Of a DNA stretch of 64,000 nucleotides, positions 18,485 through 27,846 are shown in pieces; positions within the stretch are counted from its first letter, which is position 1; each line of letters opens with the position of its first letter. The position numbers and the translations under genes were made by a program. Under the pieces are notes generated by a model. That model made no database searches and was not told the origin of the DNA. It saw only the letters and a program-made list of their open reading frames with translations. This DNA is from Thalassospira profundimaris (lineage in GTDB: Bacteria > Pseudomonadota > Alphaproteobacteria > Rhodospirillales > Thalassospiraceae), in the NCBI RefSeq assembly GCF_003326755.1, contig NZ_JPWH01000004.1, positions 62,001 to 126,000 on the forward strand. The letters are read 5' to 3'.

Positions 18485-18773
18485 GCAACTCTCCGGATGC
18501 TGCCGGGGCGTTGATTATAATTGATTGAATTTATGTTGTAATTTTCCAATCGCAACCGCGAGATTTCGGTTTGATGAAACTTGTTTTTGAAAACATCCGC
18601 CTGGAGGGCAAATTGTTTTAACCGGGATTCTGGCTCGGGTGCCGATATGCAAAAGTGTTTCTGGCTAAAGGCTTTTTCGTGCTCTCTTTGCGTTTTGGCC
18701 ACTTGATTGGCACAATTATATGCCTAAATCCTGTAGTGATTAAAAATACCAAGCGACAATAAAGGAGGCGCCC

Positions 18774-19253
18774 ATGCCCGCACCTGTCAGCGTCGATCAC
18801 TTGGCCTTTCCCGCGCGCGACCTTGCCGCCACGGACGACTTTTATTCCCGGGTTTTGAAAGCAAAACTGGTTCATGCCGAAAGTGGTTACAGTCCATCCT
18901 GGAAAAGCGATTATCTGTTGATCACGTTTGCCTTGCCAGACGGGACGCGCCTGTCCTTTTTTGACTGGCCTGCCGATACCGGCCCCTATCCCGATGACAG
19001 GGATATGCCCAATGATGTGTTTCATATCGGTTTGCGCTGTAATTCGCCGCAGGATGTGATTGCCTGGCAAAACCATTTGTTTCAGCATCGCATTGTCTAT
19101 CACAGCGAGGATGACGGCAAAACGCGGCGTCTTTTCATCCGTGATCCAAATGGGATCCGGTTTGAAATTTTTGCATCTGACCGGGCCAAATCCTCTGATG
19201 ACCAGGAACGGGCGGCCCGTGCTGTTTATGATGAATGGCAGGGAAAACCCTGA
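18774..19253 (+). CDS. VOC family (glyoxalase/dioxygenase-like) protein
   Basis: Cytoplasmic protein of 159 residues with one vicinal oxygen chelate domain built from two beta-alpha-beta-beta-beta modules. Likely metal ligands include His7 in SVDHLAF, His82 in DVFHIGL and Glu in IRFEIFA, arranged as in the glyoxalase I/dioxygenase group. AAGGAGG precedes the ATG. It stands alone and ends 9 bases from the convergent LacI gene. The substrate cannot be predicted. Confidence 0.85.
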   Translation: MPAPVSVDHLAFPARDLAATDDFYSRVLKAKLVHAESGYSPSWKSDYLLITFALPDGTRLSFFDWPADTGPYPDDRDMPNDVFHIGLRCNSPQDVIAWQNHLFQHRIVYHSEDDGKTRRLFIRDPNGIRFEIFASDRAKSSDDQERAARAVYDEWQGKP

Positions 19254-19262
19254 ATTCCTGAC

Positions 19263-20300
19263 CTAACACAGGGGCAGAGGTGCCGTACTGGCCCGTAAAA
19301 CCAGTTCAAGTTCAAATACCGGCTGGGGGGGCATTGGTGCCTCTGCATCGCGGATTTTATGAATCAGGGCACGTGCGGCCGCCTCGCCGATTCGGCGGCG
19401 TGGCTGGTGAATGGTGGTCAGGGCCGGGATGCTGTGGGCGGCAAATTCCACGTCGTCAAAACCGATAATGGATAAATCATCCGGGACCTTGACGGCGTTT
19501 TGATGCAGTTCTGAAATCAGGCCGAAAGCCATTTCGTCGCTGGCGCAAAACAGCGCCGTCGGTCGGTTGTCTTTGGGCAGTGCCAACCAGTGTCGTGCCG
19601 CCTTCACCCCGCTTTCAATGGTGAAATCTCCGGTTATTTTCCAGTCCCGGGGGCAGGGCAGGTTATGTTTTTTCAGCGATTGCTCAAAACCCGCCAGTCG
19701 GTGCTGTGACAGAATGTTGTTTGTCGGGCCGGTGACATGGCCGATTTTACGATGGCCCAAACCCACCAGATGATCTGTTGCCATTACGGCACCGGCGAGG
19801 TTGTCAATGTGGAATGTTGTAACCGCACAATCGGAAATCCATTCGCAGGCAAAGACAAGTTGCGGTTTTTGCCGTGTTGCCCGTTTGAAATAGGATCTCG
19901 GAATATTCCCGTCCAGAATAATCGCGCCATCGATGCGGTTGGTATTGAAAAGGTTGCCAAAGGTGGCTTCGTCAATTGGCGGGAATTGGGAATCGGCAAT
20001 CAGAATGTTAAAACCATACCCGGACGCAACCGCCTCAATGCCTTTCAGGACCCTTGAAAAGAAGCTGTTTGCCAGATTCGGTAGCAAAACCAGGATGGCG
20101 CCGGTGCCCCCCTTGCGCAGGTTTCTTGCACTGTGATTAATGGTATATCCGGTTTTTTCAATGGCTTGAAGAACCACTTCGCGGGTTGCCTCCGATACCC
20201 GGTCGGGAAAGGAAAGAACCCGGCTGACGGTTGCTGTCGAGACATTTGCCATTTTGGCAACATCTTGAATTCGTGGAATATTTCCTCTTTTTTCACTCAT
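19263..20300 (-). CDS. LacI family transcriptional repressor of the adjacent sugar operon
   Basis: Repressor of 345 residues. The LacI helix-turn-helix and hinge are clear: IQDVAKMANVSTATVSRVLS at residues 11-30 followed by the YTINHSARNLRKG hinge region. The remainder is a periplasmic-binding-protein-like effector domain (FCASDEMAFGLISELH, IIGFDDVEFAAHSIPALTTI). It is divergent from the sugar operon; two perfect 16-base palindromes in the gap are its likely operators. The effector is probably the imported sugar or a catabolite. Confidence 0.93.
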   Translation of the reverse strand: MSEKRGNIPRIQDVAKMANVSTATVSRVLSFPDRVSEATREVVLQAIEKTGYTINHSARNLRKGGTGAILVLLPNLANSFFSRVLKGIEAVASGYGFNILIADSQFPPIDEATFGNLFNTNRIDGAIILDGNIPRSYFKRATRQKPQLVFACEWISDCAVTTFHIDNLAGAVMATDHLVGLGHRKIGHVTGPTNNILSQHRLAGFEQSLKKHNLPCPRDWKITGDFTIESGVKAARHWLALPKDNRPTALFCASDEMAFGLISELHQNAVKVPDDLSIIGFDDVEFAAHSIPALTTIHQPRRRIGEAAARALIHKIRDAEAPMPPQPVFELELVLRASTAPLPLC

Positions 20301-20380
20301 TTTTGTCCCCCCTAATGCCTCATGGCGGCAGCCTTGAGTTGAAAAAACCTTGACAGGTCACTGTAATCAGGTCATCGATA

Positions 20381-20396
20381 ATGTAATCGATTACAT
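20381..20396. promoter_or_regulatory. LacI-family operator 1
   Basis: Perfect 16-base palindrome ATGTAATCGATTACAT with the central CG step typical of LacI-family sites. A TTGACA box lies at 20350-20355 just upstream, with GATAAT at 20377-20382 overlapping the site, although 21 bases apart is long for a sigma-70 promoter. Confidence 0.82.
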
Positions 20397-20422
20397 AAAC
20401 AGCTTAACGCATAATATCAATA

Positions 20423-20438
20423 ATGTAATCGATTACAT
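20423..20438. promoter_or_regulatory. LacI-family operator 2
   Basis: Second perfect copy of ATGTAATCGATTACAT. Its centre is 42 bases from that of the first copy, four helical turns, so both sites face the same side of the DNA. This suits cooperative binding or a short loop. Confidence 0.82.
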
Positions 20439-20496
20439 CGATCAGGGAAATTGTTCTGTGCTGGCACATCGGCAATTTCGTCATCGGGAGGAAAAA

Positions 20497-21740
20497 ATGA
20501 AAACGTCAAGAATTGCACTTTTGGCCTCGGCATTGATGTGTTCGAGCGCATTTACAGCCCAGGCCGCAGATTTGGAAGTTATTCACTGGTGGACATCCGG
20601 TGGCGAGCAGGCAGCAGTTTCCATACTGGCAAAAGAATTTGATGCCAACGGCCAGGATCACTGGCGCGATTCTGCCATTGCCGGGGGTGAACAGGCCCGC
20701 GCTGTGGTGATGCAGCGCATTTTGGGCGGGGATGCCCCGCAGGCCGCACAATTTAACAACTCCCGCCAGTTTGAAGAACTGGCCGAGGCCGGGATGTTGC
20801 TGGACCTGTCTGACCTCGCAGAAAAGGAACACTGGCGCGATGTTATTCGCCCGAAAAGCATTTTGGAGCCGTGTGAAGTAGACGGCAAAATTTACTGTGT
20901 TCCGGTCAATATCCATTCCGATCAATGGTTATGGACCAACAAGGCCATTTACAAGGAAGTTGGTCTGCCAGAGCCGAAAAACTGGCAGGATGTGATAGAT
21001 CAGGCCGATAAAATTCGCGATGCGGGCTATATATCCCGCTGGCCGTGGGTGGCCAGGGCTGGCAGGAAGACCTGACCTTTGACGACGTGTTTATGGGCGT
21101 GGGTGGCAAGGACCTGTGGAACAGGGTTTATGTTGATCGCGATGAAGACGCCGCCAAGAGCGAAGAAATGGCAAAGGTGTTTGAGACCTTTGGTAAATTG
21201 CGTGATCTGACGGACGAGGGATCGGCCGGTCGTAACTGGAATGATACCACCAGCCTTGTTGTACGTGGCAAGGCAGCAGCACAGGCGATGGGCGACTGGG
21301 CACGGGGCGAATTTGTTCTGGCCGGGAAAAAGGCCGGGGAAGACTATGGCTGTGTTCCCGGTCCGTCTGAAAATCCGGTTTTGACCACCGGTGGGGATGT
21401 TTTCATTTTCCCCAAACAGGATAACCCGGAAGTCGAGGCGGCACAGCTTCGTCTGGCCTCCATGCTGCTTGATCCTGATGTGCAGGTAAAATTCAACACC
21501 GCCAAGGGTTCCACACCTGTGCGTGGCGATGTCAATATGGCTTCGGCTGATGCCTGCATGCAAAAGGGTCTGGCCCTGCTGGAAAACGACGACAATATTG
21601 CGCTTCCAAAAAACGCGATCCTGTCTTCGGACACGGATGGGCGGATACAGGATCTTGTCAGTCAGTTTTGGACCACGCCTTCCATGACAATTGAAGATGT
21701 CCAGAACCAGTTTGCCGAAATTCTGCAGGATGGTTCCTGA
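20497..21740 (+). pseudogene. Frameshifted sugar ABC binding protein (GtsA-like)
   Basis: Periplasmic sugar-binding protein of the glucose/mannose GtsA type, first gene of the operon. ATG at 20497 follows GGGAGGA; signal peptide ends near TAQAADLEV. The first part reads in frame to about codon 178, then the frame breaks at an ATATAT tract (21029-21034). With one AT removed the text becomes GYIPLAVGGQGWQ, as in intact relatives, and the gene continues to 21740, giving a normal length of about 413 residues. As it stands, translation stops at 21073-21075 with an aberrant tail. The rest is well preserved, so the change is recent or a sequencing or assembly error. Confidence 0.85.
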
Positions 21741-21826
21741 CTGTATCTGGTCGCGGTTTGGCCGCTTGAAGGCTGCCAAACCGTCCTTTTCATCTGACAT
21801 TGTTGCCTTGGAACTGAGGATTTGCC

Positions 21827-22711
21827 ATGAAACGCAAAACCCGGATGTGGTCCAATTTGTCTGCCAAGATTGCCAGCATTCCGATGCTGATCACGGCGGT
21901 GGGCGTTTTCATTCTCTGTGTTGCCTATTCGATCGCCCTGTCCTTTACCCCGTCCCGCTATTTCCCGAAATTCGATTTTATCGGGTTTGATCAGTATATC
22001 CGCCTCTGGACGACGGATCGCTGGACGATTTCGGTCTATAATCTTCTGATATTCGGTGTGCTTTTTATCGGTTTCTGTCTGGTGATCGGTTTCATTCTGG
22101 CCGTCCTGATTGATCGTAACATTCGGATGGAAGGCGTTTTTCGCACAATTTTCCTTTATCCCTATGCCTTGTCCTTTGTCGTCACCGGTTTGATCTGGCA
22201 ATGGATGATGGATCCTGCACTGGGCATTCAGAATGTGGTGCGCAATCTGGGCTGGGAAAGTTTCAATTTTGCCCCGCTGACCAGTACGGAATACGCCATT
22301 TATGGCGTTGTTATTGCCGCCGTCTGGCAGGGGACGGGGCTGATCATGTGCCTGATGCTGGCCGGGTTGCGTGGTATTGACCGCGAGATTTGGAAGGCCG
22401 CACGGGTGGATGGCATCCCGCTTTGGCGGACATATGTTTTTATCATCATTCCCATGATCCGTCCGGTCATTGTCACGGCGGTTGTGCTCAAAGCGATCAG
22501 TGTGGTGCGGGTCTATGACCTGGTGGTGGCGCAAACCGGCGGTGGGCCTGGGATTGCAACCGAAGTTCCGGCCAAATTCGTCATCGATCATTTTACCGAG
22601 CGCGGCAATGTCGCCATCGCAATGGCGGCGGCAACCATGATGCTGTTGCCCGTGCTGCTGCTGGTTGGACCGTGGGTTTATAACGAATATGTACGCCGCG
22701 CGCGTGCCTAG
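21827..22711 (+). CDS. Sugar ABC permease 1 (GtsB/MalF-like)
   Basis: Inner-membrane permease of 294 residues with six predicted helices. The EAA coupling loop is recognisable as EIWKAARVDGIPLWRTYVFI near residues 188-207. TGGGPGIATEVPAKFVID is typical of carbohydrate permeases of the MalF group. TGAGGA precedes the ATG. It pairs with the next gene, 8 bases downstream. The upstream binding protein is frameshifted, but this gene is intact. Confidence 0.92.
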   Translation: MKRKTRMWSNLSAKIASIPMLITAVGVFILCVAYSIALSFTPSRYFPKFDFIGFDQYIRLWTTDRWTISVYNLLIFGVLFIGFCLVIGFILAVLIDRNIRMEGVFRTIFLYPYALSFVVTGLIWQWMMDPALGIQNVVRNLGWESFNFAPLTSTEYAIYGVVIAAVWQGTGLIMCLMLAGLRGIDREIWKAARVDGIPLWRTYVFIIIPMIRPVIVTAVVLKAISVVRVYDLVVAQTGGGPGIATEVPAKFVIDHFTERGNVAIAMAAATMMLLPVLLLVGPWVYNEYVRRARA

Positions 22712-22719
22712 GAGGAAAC

Positions 22720-23613
22720 ATGACACAGACACAAAATGCTGTGGCACGCGGCAGAAAACCCAAAAAAATGTCACCCGCCCGTTACGGCCTGTATGGCTTG
22801 CTGGTGATTTCGGCCACGTTCTTTTTAACCCCGCTTTACGTCATGATCGTCACCTCGCTTAAAACGCTGGATGAAGTGCGGCTGGGAAAACTGTTTGCCC
22901 TGCCGGAAACGGTGACATTTGATGCCTGGATCAAAGCCTGGAGCTCCGCCTGCACCGGTGTCACCTGCGAGGGGATTAGTCCTGGCTTCGTTAATTCCGT
23001 CCAGATCACGGTGGTTAGCGTCATCATCTCGGTCATGCTCGGCGCGGTGAATGGTTATGCCCTGTCATTCTGGCGCTATCGCGGCGCGAATGTGCTCTTT
23101 GGCATTTTGGTGATGGGGGCCTTTGTGCCGTTTCAGGCGGTGATTTACCCGTTGATCGTGTTTCAGCGCGAAATCGGTATTTTCGGTTCGCTCGCCGGGA
23201 TCGTGATGGTTCACTGCATTTTCGGCATGCCCATTATCACGCTGATTTTCCGTAATTATTTTGCCTCGCTTCCGGAAGAACTGTTTAAGGCGGCGCGCAT
23301 TGACGGGGCCGGTTTCTGGCAGATTTTTGTCCGCATCATGATGCCGATGTCTGTTCCCATCACTGCCGTTGCCGTGATTTTGCAAACCACGGGCATTTGG
23401 AACGATTACCTGCTGGGTCTGGTGTTTGGCGGGCGCGATAACCAGCCCATGACCGTGCAGCTTAATAACATCGTGACGACGTCGTATGGGGTGCGTGAAT
23501 ACAACGTCAACATGGCAGCGACCATCCTGACAGCCGCCGTGCCACTGGCGATTTATTTTCTCTCCGGCCGGTTCTTTGTCAAAGGCATCGCCGCAGGCGC
23601 AGTAAAGGGATAA
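22720..23613 (+). CDS. Sugar ABC permease 2 (GtsC/MalG-like)
   Basis: Second permease, 297 residues and six helices. It has the MalG-type opening with periplasmic loop, and the EAA loop ELFKAARIDGAGFWQIFVRI in the second half. NDYLLGLVFGGRDNQPMTVQ and the C-terminal FVKGIAAGAVKG are usual for this family. AGGAGG precedes the ATG. Its stop codon shares a base with the ATG proposed for the ATPase (TAATG). Confidence 0.92.
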   Translation: MTQTQNAVARGRKPKKMSPARYGLYGLLVISATFFLTPLYVMIVTSLKTLDEVRLGKLFALPETVTFDAWIKAWSSACTGVTCEGISPGFVNSVQITVVSVIISVMLGAVNGYALSFWRYRGANVLFGILVMGAFVPFQAVIYPLIVFQREIGIFGSLAGIVMVHCIFGMPIITLIFRNYFASLPEELFKAARIDGAGFWQIFVRIMMPMSVPITAVAVILQTTGIWNDYLLGLVFGGRDNQPMTVQLNNIVTTSYGVREYNVNMAATILTAAVPLAIYFLSGRFFVKGIAAGAVKG

Positions 23614-24704
23614 TGGCAATGACGCATGGTGTTTCAATACGTGATCTTTCGCTGAGTTTTGGCAGCCTTTCAGTGATCGATACCCTGAATATCGATATTC
23701 AGGAGGGCGAATTTCTGGTGCTGCTGGGGCCGTCGGGTTGTGGCAAATCAACCTTGCTCAATGTCATTGCCGGGTTGCTGGAGGCATCGGACGGCGAGGT
23801 CTGGATTTCCGGACGCAATGTGACGTGGGAGGAACCCAAGGACCGGGGTATTGGCATGGTTTTTCAGTCCTATGCCCTGTATCCGCAAATGACGGTGGAA
23901 AAGAACCTGTCATTTGGTCTTCAGGTTTCGGGCATGGCAAAGGCTGAAATTGCCAAACGGGTGGCCCGTGCGGCCGAAGTTTTACAGATTGAACCGCTGC
24001 TAAAACGTCGCCCGGCCGAACTTTCCGGCGGGCAGCGCCAGCGCGTAGCCATTGGCCGGGCCCTGGTGCGCGATGTTGATGTGTTTTTGTTTGATGAACC
24101 GCTGTCCAACCTGGATGCCAAACTGCGTGCGGAACTGCGTGTCGAAATCAAACGGCTGCATCAGAAACTTTCCAACACAATGATTTACGTCACCCATGAC
24201 CAGATCGAGGCCATGACCCTGGCGGATCGTATTGCCATTATGAAGGGCGGGGTGTTGCAGCAGCTTGATACGCCACAAACCATTTACAGTCGTCCGGCAA
24301 ACCGGTTTGTGGCCGGTTTTATCGGCTCGCCTGGCATGAATTTCCTGAATGTCGAGCTTGTTGAGGGTGAACATCCGGTCTTTATGATTGGCTCCACGTT
24401 TATTCCGGCAACCGGATATTCTTTTGATAGCAAAGGGTTTAAGGCCGGGCCTGTTACCTTTGGTGTGCGGCCCGAACATGTGGCAACCGGCGAGGCGGCA
24501 GAAAAACTTCCCTTCAGTATCGATGTCCCGATTGAAGTGATTGAACCGATGGGGGCCGATACGCTGGTCTGGTCCCGGTTCGAGGGACAGGAATTTACCT
24601 TTCGGATTGATTCCGAACATGACTTTCGGGTCGGCGACCAGGTTCGTATCGGTTTTGATCCCGCGCGGGCGTCGGTTTTCGATCCAAACGGCGACCGTTT
24701 GTAA
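23613..24704 (+). CDS. Sugar ABC ATPase (MsmK/UgpC/GtsD-like)
   Basis: Cytoplasmic ATPase of 363 residues for the sugar importer. Walker A GPSGCGKST near residue 40, signature LSGGQRQRVAIGRAL, Walker B DVFLFDEPLSNLDAKLR and a C-terminal OB-type regulatory domain (FGVRPEH onward), as in MalK-type ATPases. The first ATG overlaps the previous stop; a second ATG two codons later (23619) has better spacing from AAGGGA and may be the true start. All catalytic motifs are intact. Confidence 0.93.
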   Translation: MAMTHGVSIRDLSLSFGSLSVIDTLNIDIQEGEFLVLLGPSGCGKSTLLNVIAGLLEASDGEVWISGRNVTWEEPKDRGIGMVFQSYALYPQMTVEKNLSFGLQVSGMAKAEIAKRVARAAEVLQIEPLLKRRPAELSGGQRQRVAIGRALVRDVDVFLFDEPLSNLDAKLRAELRVEIKRLHQKLSNTMIYVTHDQIEAMTLADRIAIMKGGVLQQLDTPQTIYSRPANRFVAGFIGSPGMNFLNVELVEGEHPVFMIGSTFIPATGYSFDSKGFKAGPVTFGVRPEHVATGEAAEKLPFSIDVPIEVIEPMGADTLVWSRFEGQEFTFRIDSEHDFRVGDQVRIGFDPARASVFDPNGDRL

Positions 24705-24744
24705 GTTTTCATAAAAAGATATCGTAATCAGAGGAGACGAAGCG

Positions 24745-25491
24745 ATGACTGTATCGTTCCAGCTTTTTAGTGCCCGTAACTTCCAGCCCTGGGAAGATGT
24801 TTTAAAACAGTTGGCCGGGCTTGGTTATCAGAATGTTGAAGGTTTTGGCGGTGTTTACGAAGACCCCAAGGCTTTTCGTGCCCTGATGGACCAAAACGGG
24901 CTGTCCATGCCCAGCGGCCATTTTTCCATCGATATGCTGGAAAACGATTTTGCCAAGGCGGCCGATATTGCGACCACATTGGGTGTGAAAACCATTATCT
25001 GCCCGTTTTTGATGCCCGATGCCCGCCCGGCGGATAAGGCCGGTTGGGTGGACTTTGCCCATCGTCTTGCGGCTGTGGGGCAAAAATGTGCTGACGCGGG
25101 ATTCAAATTTGCCTGGCACAACCATGATTTTGAATTCAGAGCACTTTCGGACGGCACCATCCCGCAGGAAATTATCCTCGAACATGCGCCAGATATTGGC
25201 TGGGAAATGGATGTGGCCTGGGTCGTGCGCGGCGAGGCAGACCCGTTTGCCTGGATCGAACGTTTTGGTCCGCGCATTTGGATCGCGCATCTTAAGGATC
25301 TTGCCCCCAAGGGCGAATGTGCCGATGAAGACGGCTGGGCCGATTTTGGCGAAGGGGTGATGAAGTGGGGCGAGTTGCTTGCCGCCCTAAAGGCCCAGGG
25401 CCAGACCAGACTGTTTGTTATGGAGCATGACAAACCCGCCGATATGGCGCGGTTTGCCCGTCGTTCACTTCAGAATTTCAACCAGCTTTGA
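24745..25491 (+). CDS. Sugar phosphate isomerase/epimerase family TIM-barrel enzyme 1
   Basis: Xylose-isomerase-like TIM barrel of 248 residues. Metal-ligand positions are recognisable at FAWHNHDFEF, MDVAWVVRGEADP, IAHLKD and FVMEHD. The family includes hydroxypyruvate isomerase, IolE, and the lyases/hydratases acting on 3-keto sugars. In an operon with Gfo/Idh oxidoreductases, a role on an oxidised sugar or glycoside is plausible (inference). The ATG follows GAGGAG, and the stop is 12 bases before the next start. Confidence 0.88.
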   Translation: MTVSFQLFSARNFQPWEDVLKQLAGLGYQNVEGFGGVYEDPKAFRALMDQNGLSMPSGHFSIDMLENDFAKAADIATTLGVKTIICPFLMPDARPADKAGWVDFAHRLAAVGQKCADAGFKFAWHNHDFEFRALSDGTIPQEIILEHAPDIGWEMDVAWVVRGEADPFAWIERFGPRIWIAHLKDLAPKGECADEDGWADFGEGVMKWGELLAALKAQGQTRLFVMEHDKPADMARFARRSLQNFNQL

Positions 25492-25503
25492 GGAGGGCGC
25501 GCA

Positions 25504-26652
25504 ATGACCAGAACCCTGGGTGTTGGTATTGTGGGCTGTGGCAATATTTCGCAGTCCTATTTAACGCAGGCACCGCGTTTTCGCGGGATCGAAATTCGCG
25601 CCTGTGCCGATTTGAACGAGGATGCCGCCCGTGCGCGTGCCGATGAATTTGGGGTGCGTGCCGAAACCGTCGATGGTCTTCTGGCAAGCGACGATATTGA
25701 CATCATCCTGAACCTGACCATCCCCTCTGCGCATTACGCGGTATCGCGCCAGGCACTGGAAGCGGGAAAACATGTTTATTCCGAAAAGCCCTTTGTGCTG
25801 GATGTTGCACAGGGGCAGGAACTGGCAAGGTTTGCCGAGTCCAAAGGGCTGCGGGTTGGTTCCGCCCCCGATACCTATTTGGGGGGCTCCCACCAGTTTG
25901 CCCGCCATTTGATTGATCAGGGTGTGGTTGGCAATATCGTGGGGGGCACTTGCCATGTCATGAGCCACGGTATGGAACACTGGCACCCCAACCCGGACTT
26001 TTTCTTTAAACCGGGGGGCGGGCCGATCCTGGATATGGGGCCATATTACGTGACCAACCTGGTGCAATTGATCGGCCCGGTCAAACGGGTGGCGGCAATT
26101 TCGTCCACCCCCGCGCCCGAACGCACCATTACCAGCCAACCTCGCAATGGCGAGAAAATTACCGTGGAAACACCCACCACCATTCAGGCGGTGCTGGAAT
26201 TTGCCAATGGCGCGGTTGTGACGCTGGGGGCAAGCTGGGATGTCTGGAAAAACGGTCATGCCCCGATGGAGCTTTATGGCGCGAACGGCACGTTGCTGGT
26301 GCCTGATCCCAACTTCTTTTCCGGCGATGTATCGCACAGCGAAAGGAATGGCGATTTCGTAACCGGTCCGACGGGGTGGGATCATCCGTTTGGCATTGCC
26401 AATCGCGACCTGCCCGATGGTCGCAAGGTTGCCGATTATCGCACGGCGGGACTTGCGGATATGGCAATGGCGATTGTCGAGGGGCGGGTCGCGCGATGCG
26501 GGCTGGATGTTGCCCTGCATGTGATTGATGTTCTGACATCGATTTTGCGTTCGGGCGAAACCGGCCAGTTCGTCACACTGGAAACCACCTGTGACCGGCC
26601 CGAAGCCCTGGGGCCGGATGCCGCCCGTGCCCTGTTACACGATGCCGGTTAA
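25504..26652 (+). CDS. Gfo/Idh/MocA family sugar oxidoreductase 1
   Basis: NAD(P)-dependent dehydrogenase of 382 residues. Rossmann motif VGIVGCGNISQSYL at the N-terminus and the catalytic-lysine motif SEKPFVLD. The C-terminal alpha/beta domain includes the substrate region GGGPILDMGPYYVTNLVQL. It probably oxidises a hydroxyl of a sugar, inositol or glycoside. GAGGAGG precedes the ATG. It sits between two TIM-barrel isomerase genes, and a second paralogue of the same superfamily ends the operon. Confidence 0.9.
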   Translation: MTRTLGVGIVGCGNISQSYLTQAPRFRGIEIRACADLNEDAARARADEFGVRAETVDGLLASDDIDIILNLTIPSAHYAVSRQALEAGKHVYSEKPFVLDVAQGQELARFAESKGLRVGSAPDTYLGGSHQFARHLIDQGVVGNIVGGTCHVMSHGMEHWHPNPDFFFKPGGGPILDMGPYYVTNLVQLIGPVKRVAAISSTPAPERTITSQPRNGEKITVETPTTIQAVLEFANGAVVTLGASWDVWKNGHAPMELYGANGTLLVPDPNFFSGDVSHSERNGDFVTGPTGWDHPFGIANRDLPDGRKVADYRTAGLADMAMAIVEGRVARCGLDVALHVIDVLTSILRSGETGQFVTLETTCDRPEALGPDAARALLHDAG

Positions 26653-26696
26653 ATCGCGCGCCGTTAGAAAAACACACCAAAAATAAAGGAGGTCCC

Positions 26697-27755
26697 ATGT
26701 CGCGAACATTAAAAGGACCGGCATTGTTTCTTGCCCAGTTTGCAGGGGATGACGCGCCATTCAATACCCTCGATAACATCGCCCGCTGGGCGGCTGGGCT
26801 GGGTTACAAGGGGGTGCAAATTCCCAGTTGGGACAGCCGGTTGATTGATCTGGAACGTGCGGCGACCAGTAAGGATTACTGCGATGAAATTCACGGTATC
26901 CTTGCCCGGCATGGTTTAACCCTGACAGAGCTTGCTACCCATCTTCACGGCCAATTGGTGGCGGTGCATCCGGCCTATGATGAATTGTTTGACGGTTTTG
27001 CCCATCCCTCGGTGCATAAAAACCCCAAGGCACGGCAGGAATGGGCGGTTCAGCAGATCGAACATGCCATTGCGGCATCGGCCAATCTGGGCCTGGGAAA
27101 TATGGGGTCTTTTACCGGGTCGCTGGCCTGGCCTTATATTTACCCCTGGCCGCAACGCCCGGCAGGGTTGGTCGAGGCCGCCTTTGACGAACTTGCCAAA
27201 CGCTGGCGGCCCTTGCTGGACAAGGCTGACGCGGCGGGGGTGAATATCTGTTATGAAATCCATCCCGGCGAGGATGTGTTTGATGGTGCCACCTTCGAGA
27301 TGTTTCTGGATCGGTTGAAGGGGCATTCACGGTGTAATATCCTGTATGATCCCAGTCATTTTCAGCTTCAGATGCTCGATTATCTGGATTTCATCGACAT
27401 TTACGCCGACCGTATCAGGATGTTCCACGTCAAGGATGCCGAATTTAATCCCAGCGGCAAACAGGGGGTTTATTCCGGCTATCAGGGCTGGGTCGGACGG
27501 GCGGGTCGGTTCCGCTCGCTCGGCGACGGGCAGATTGATTTCGGGGCGATTTTTTCCAAACTGACGGCACTGGGCTTTGATGGCTGGGCCGTGCTGGAAT
27601 GGGAATGCGCCTTGAAACATCCGGAAGACGGGGCGCGTGAGGGGGCGGCCTTCATTCGCGATCATATCATTCGGGTGACGGAACATGCCTTTGACGATTT
27701 CGCCGGAAGCGGGGTGGATGATGCCACCAACCGGAAGATATTGGGCCTGTCCTGA
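26697..27755 (+). CDS. Sugar phosphate isomerase/epimerase family TIM-barrel enzyme 2
   Basis: TIM barrel of 352 residues, about 100 longer than the first isomerase in the operon and not a close copy of it. Ligand-like positions occur in ICYEIHPGED, LYDPSHF, MFHVKDAEF and AVLEWEC. Long sugar isomerase-like proteins of this kind are often found beside Gfo/Idh/MocA enzymes. The product ends with NRKILGLS. AAAGGAGG precedes the ATG. Exact reaction unknown. Confidence 0.88.
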   Translation: MSRTLKGPALFLAQFAGDDAPFNTLDNIARWAAGLGYKGVQIPSWDSRLIDLERAATSKDYCDEIHGILARHGLTLTELATHLHGQLVAVHPAYDELFDGFAHPSVHKNPKARQEWAVQQIEHAIAASANLGLGNMGSFTGSLAWPYIYPWPQRPAGLVEAAFDELAKRWRPLLDKADAAGVNICYEIHPGEDVFDGATFEMFLDRLKGHSRCNILYDPSHFQLQMLDYLDFIDIYADRIRMFHVKDAEFNPSGKQGVYSGYQGWVGRAGRFRSLGDGQIDFGAIFSKLTALGFDGWAVLEWECALKHPEDGAREGAAFIRDHIIRVTEHAFDDFAGSGVDDATNRKILGLS

Positions 27756-27770
27756 GTGATCGGCTGATGA

Positions 27771-27794
27771 CTGGCCTGGTCTGAAGCAGGCCAG
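27771..27794 (+). repeat. Intercistronic hairpin
   Basis: 8-base stem CTGGCCTG/CAGGCCAG with an 8-base loop between the second isomerase and the last oxidoreductase gene. There is no T-run, so it is more likely an mRNA stabiliser or processing site than a terminator. Confidence 0.5.
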
Positions 27795-27846
27795 GCCATT
27801 CCCAAGGCCACATAGACGCATAATAACAGACGACAAGGAGATTTCG

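Larger units (their letters stand above)
18235..18773. other. 539-base intergenic region between nspC and the VOC gene
   Basis: Holds the divergent promoters of nspC and the VOC gene. The only structures I see are two AAACGTTT boxes at 18289-18319 and a possible 49-codon frame at 18335-18484 on the minus strand. Other frames here lack start signals or resemblance. Confidence 0.6.

Noticed and set aside
18394-18702. A 102-codon frame on the minus strand upstream of nspC
   Set aside because: Low-complexity, no ribosome-binding site and no domain; the 49-codon frame nearby has better start evidence.
21662-22774. A 370-codon open frame on the minus strand
   Set aside because: It is antisense to the first sugar permease; the translation is rich in His, Asp and Asn in the way expected for the reverse of a membrane protein.
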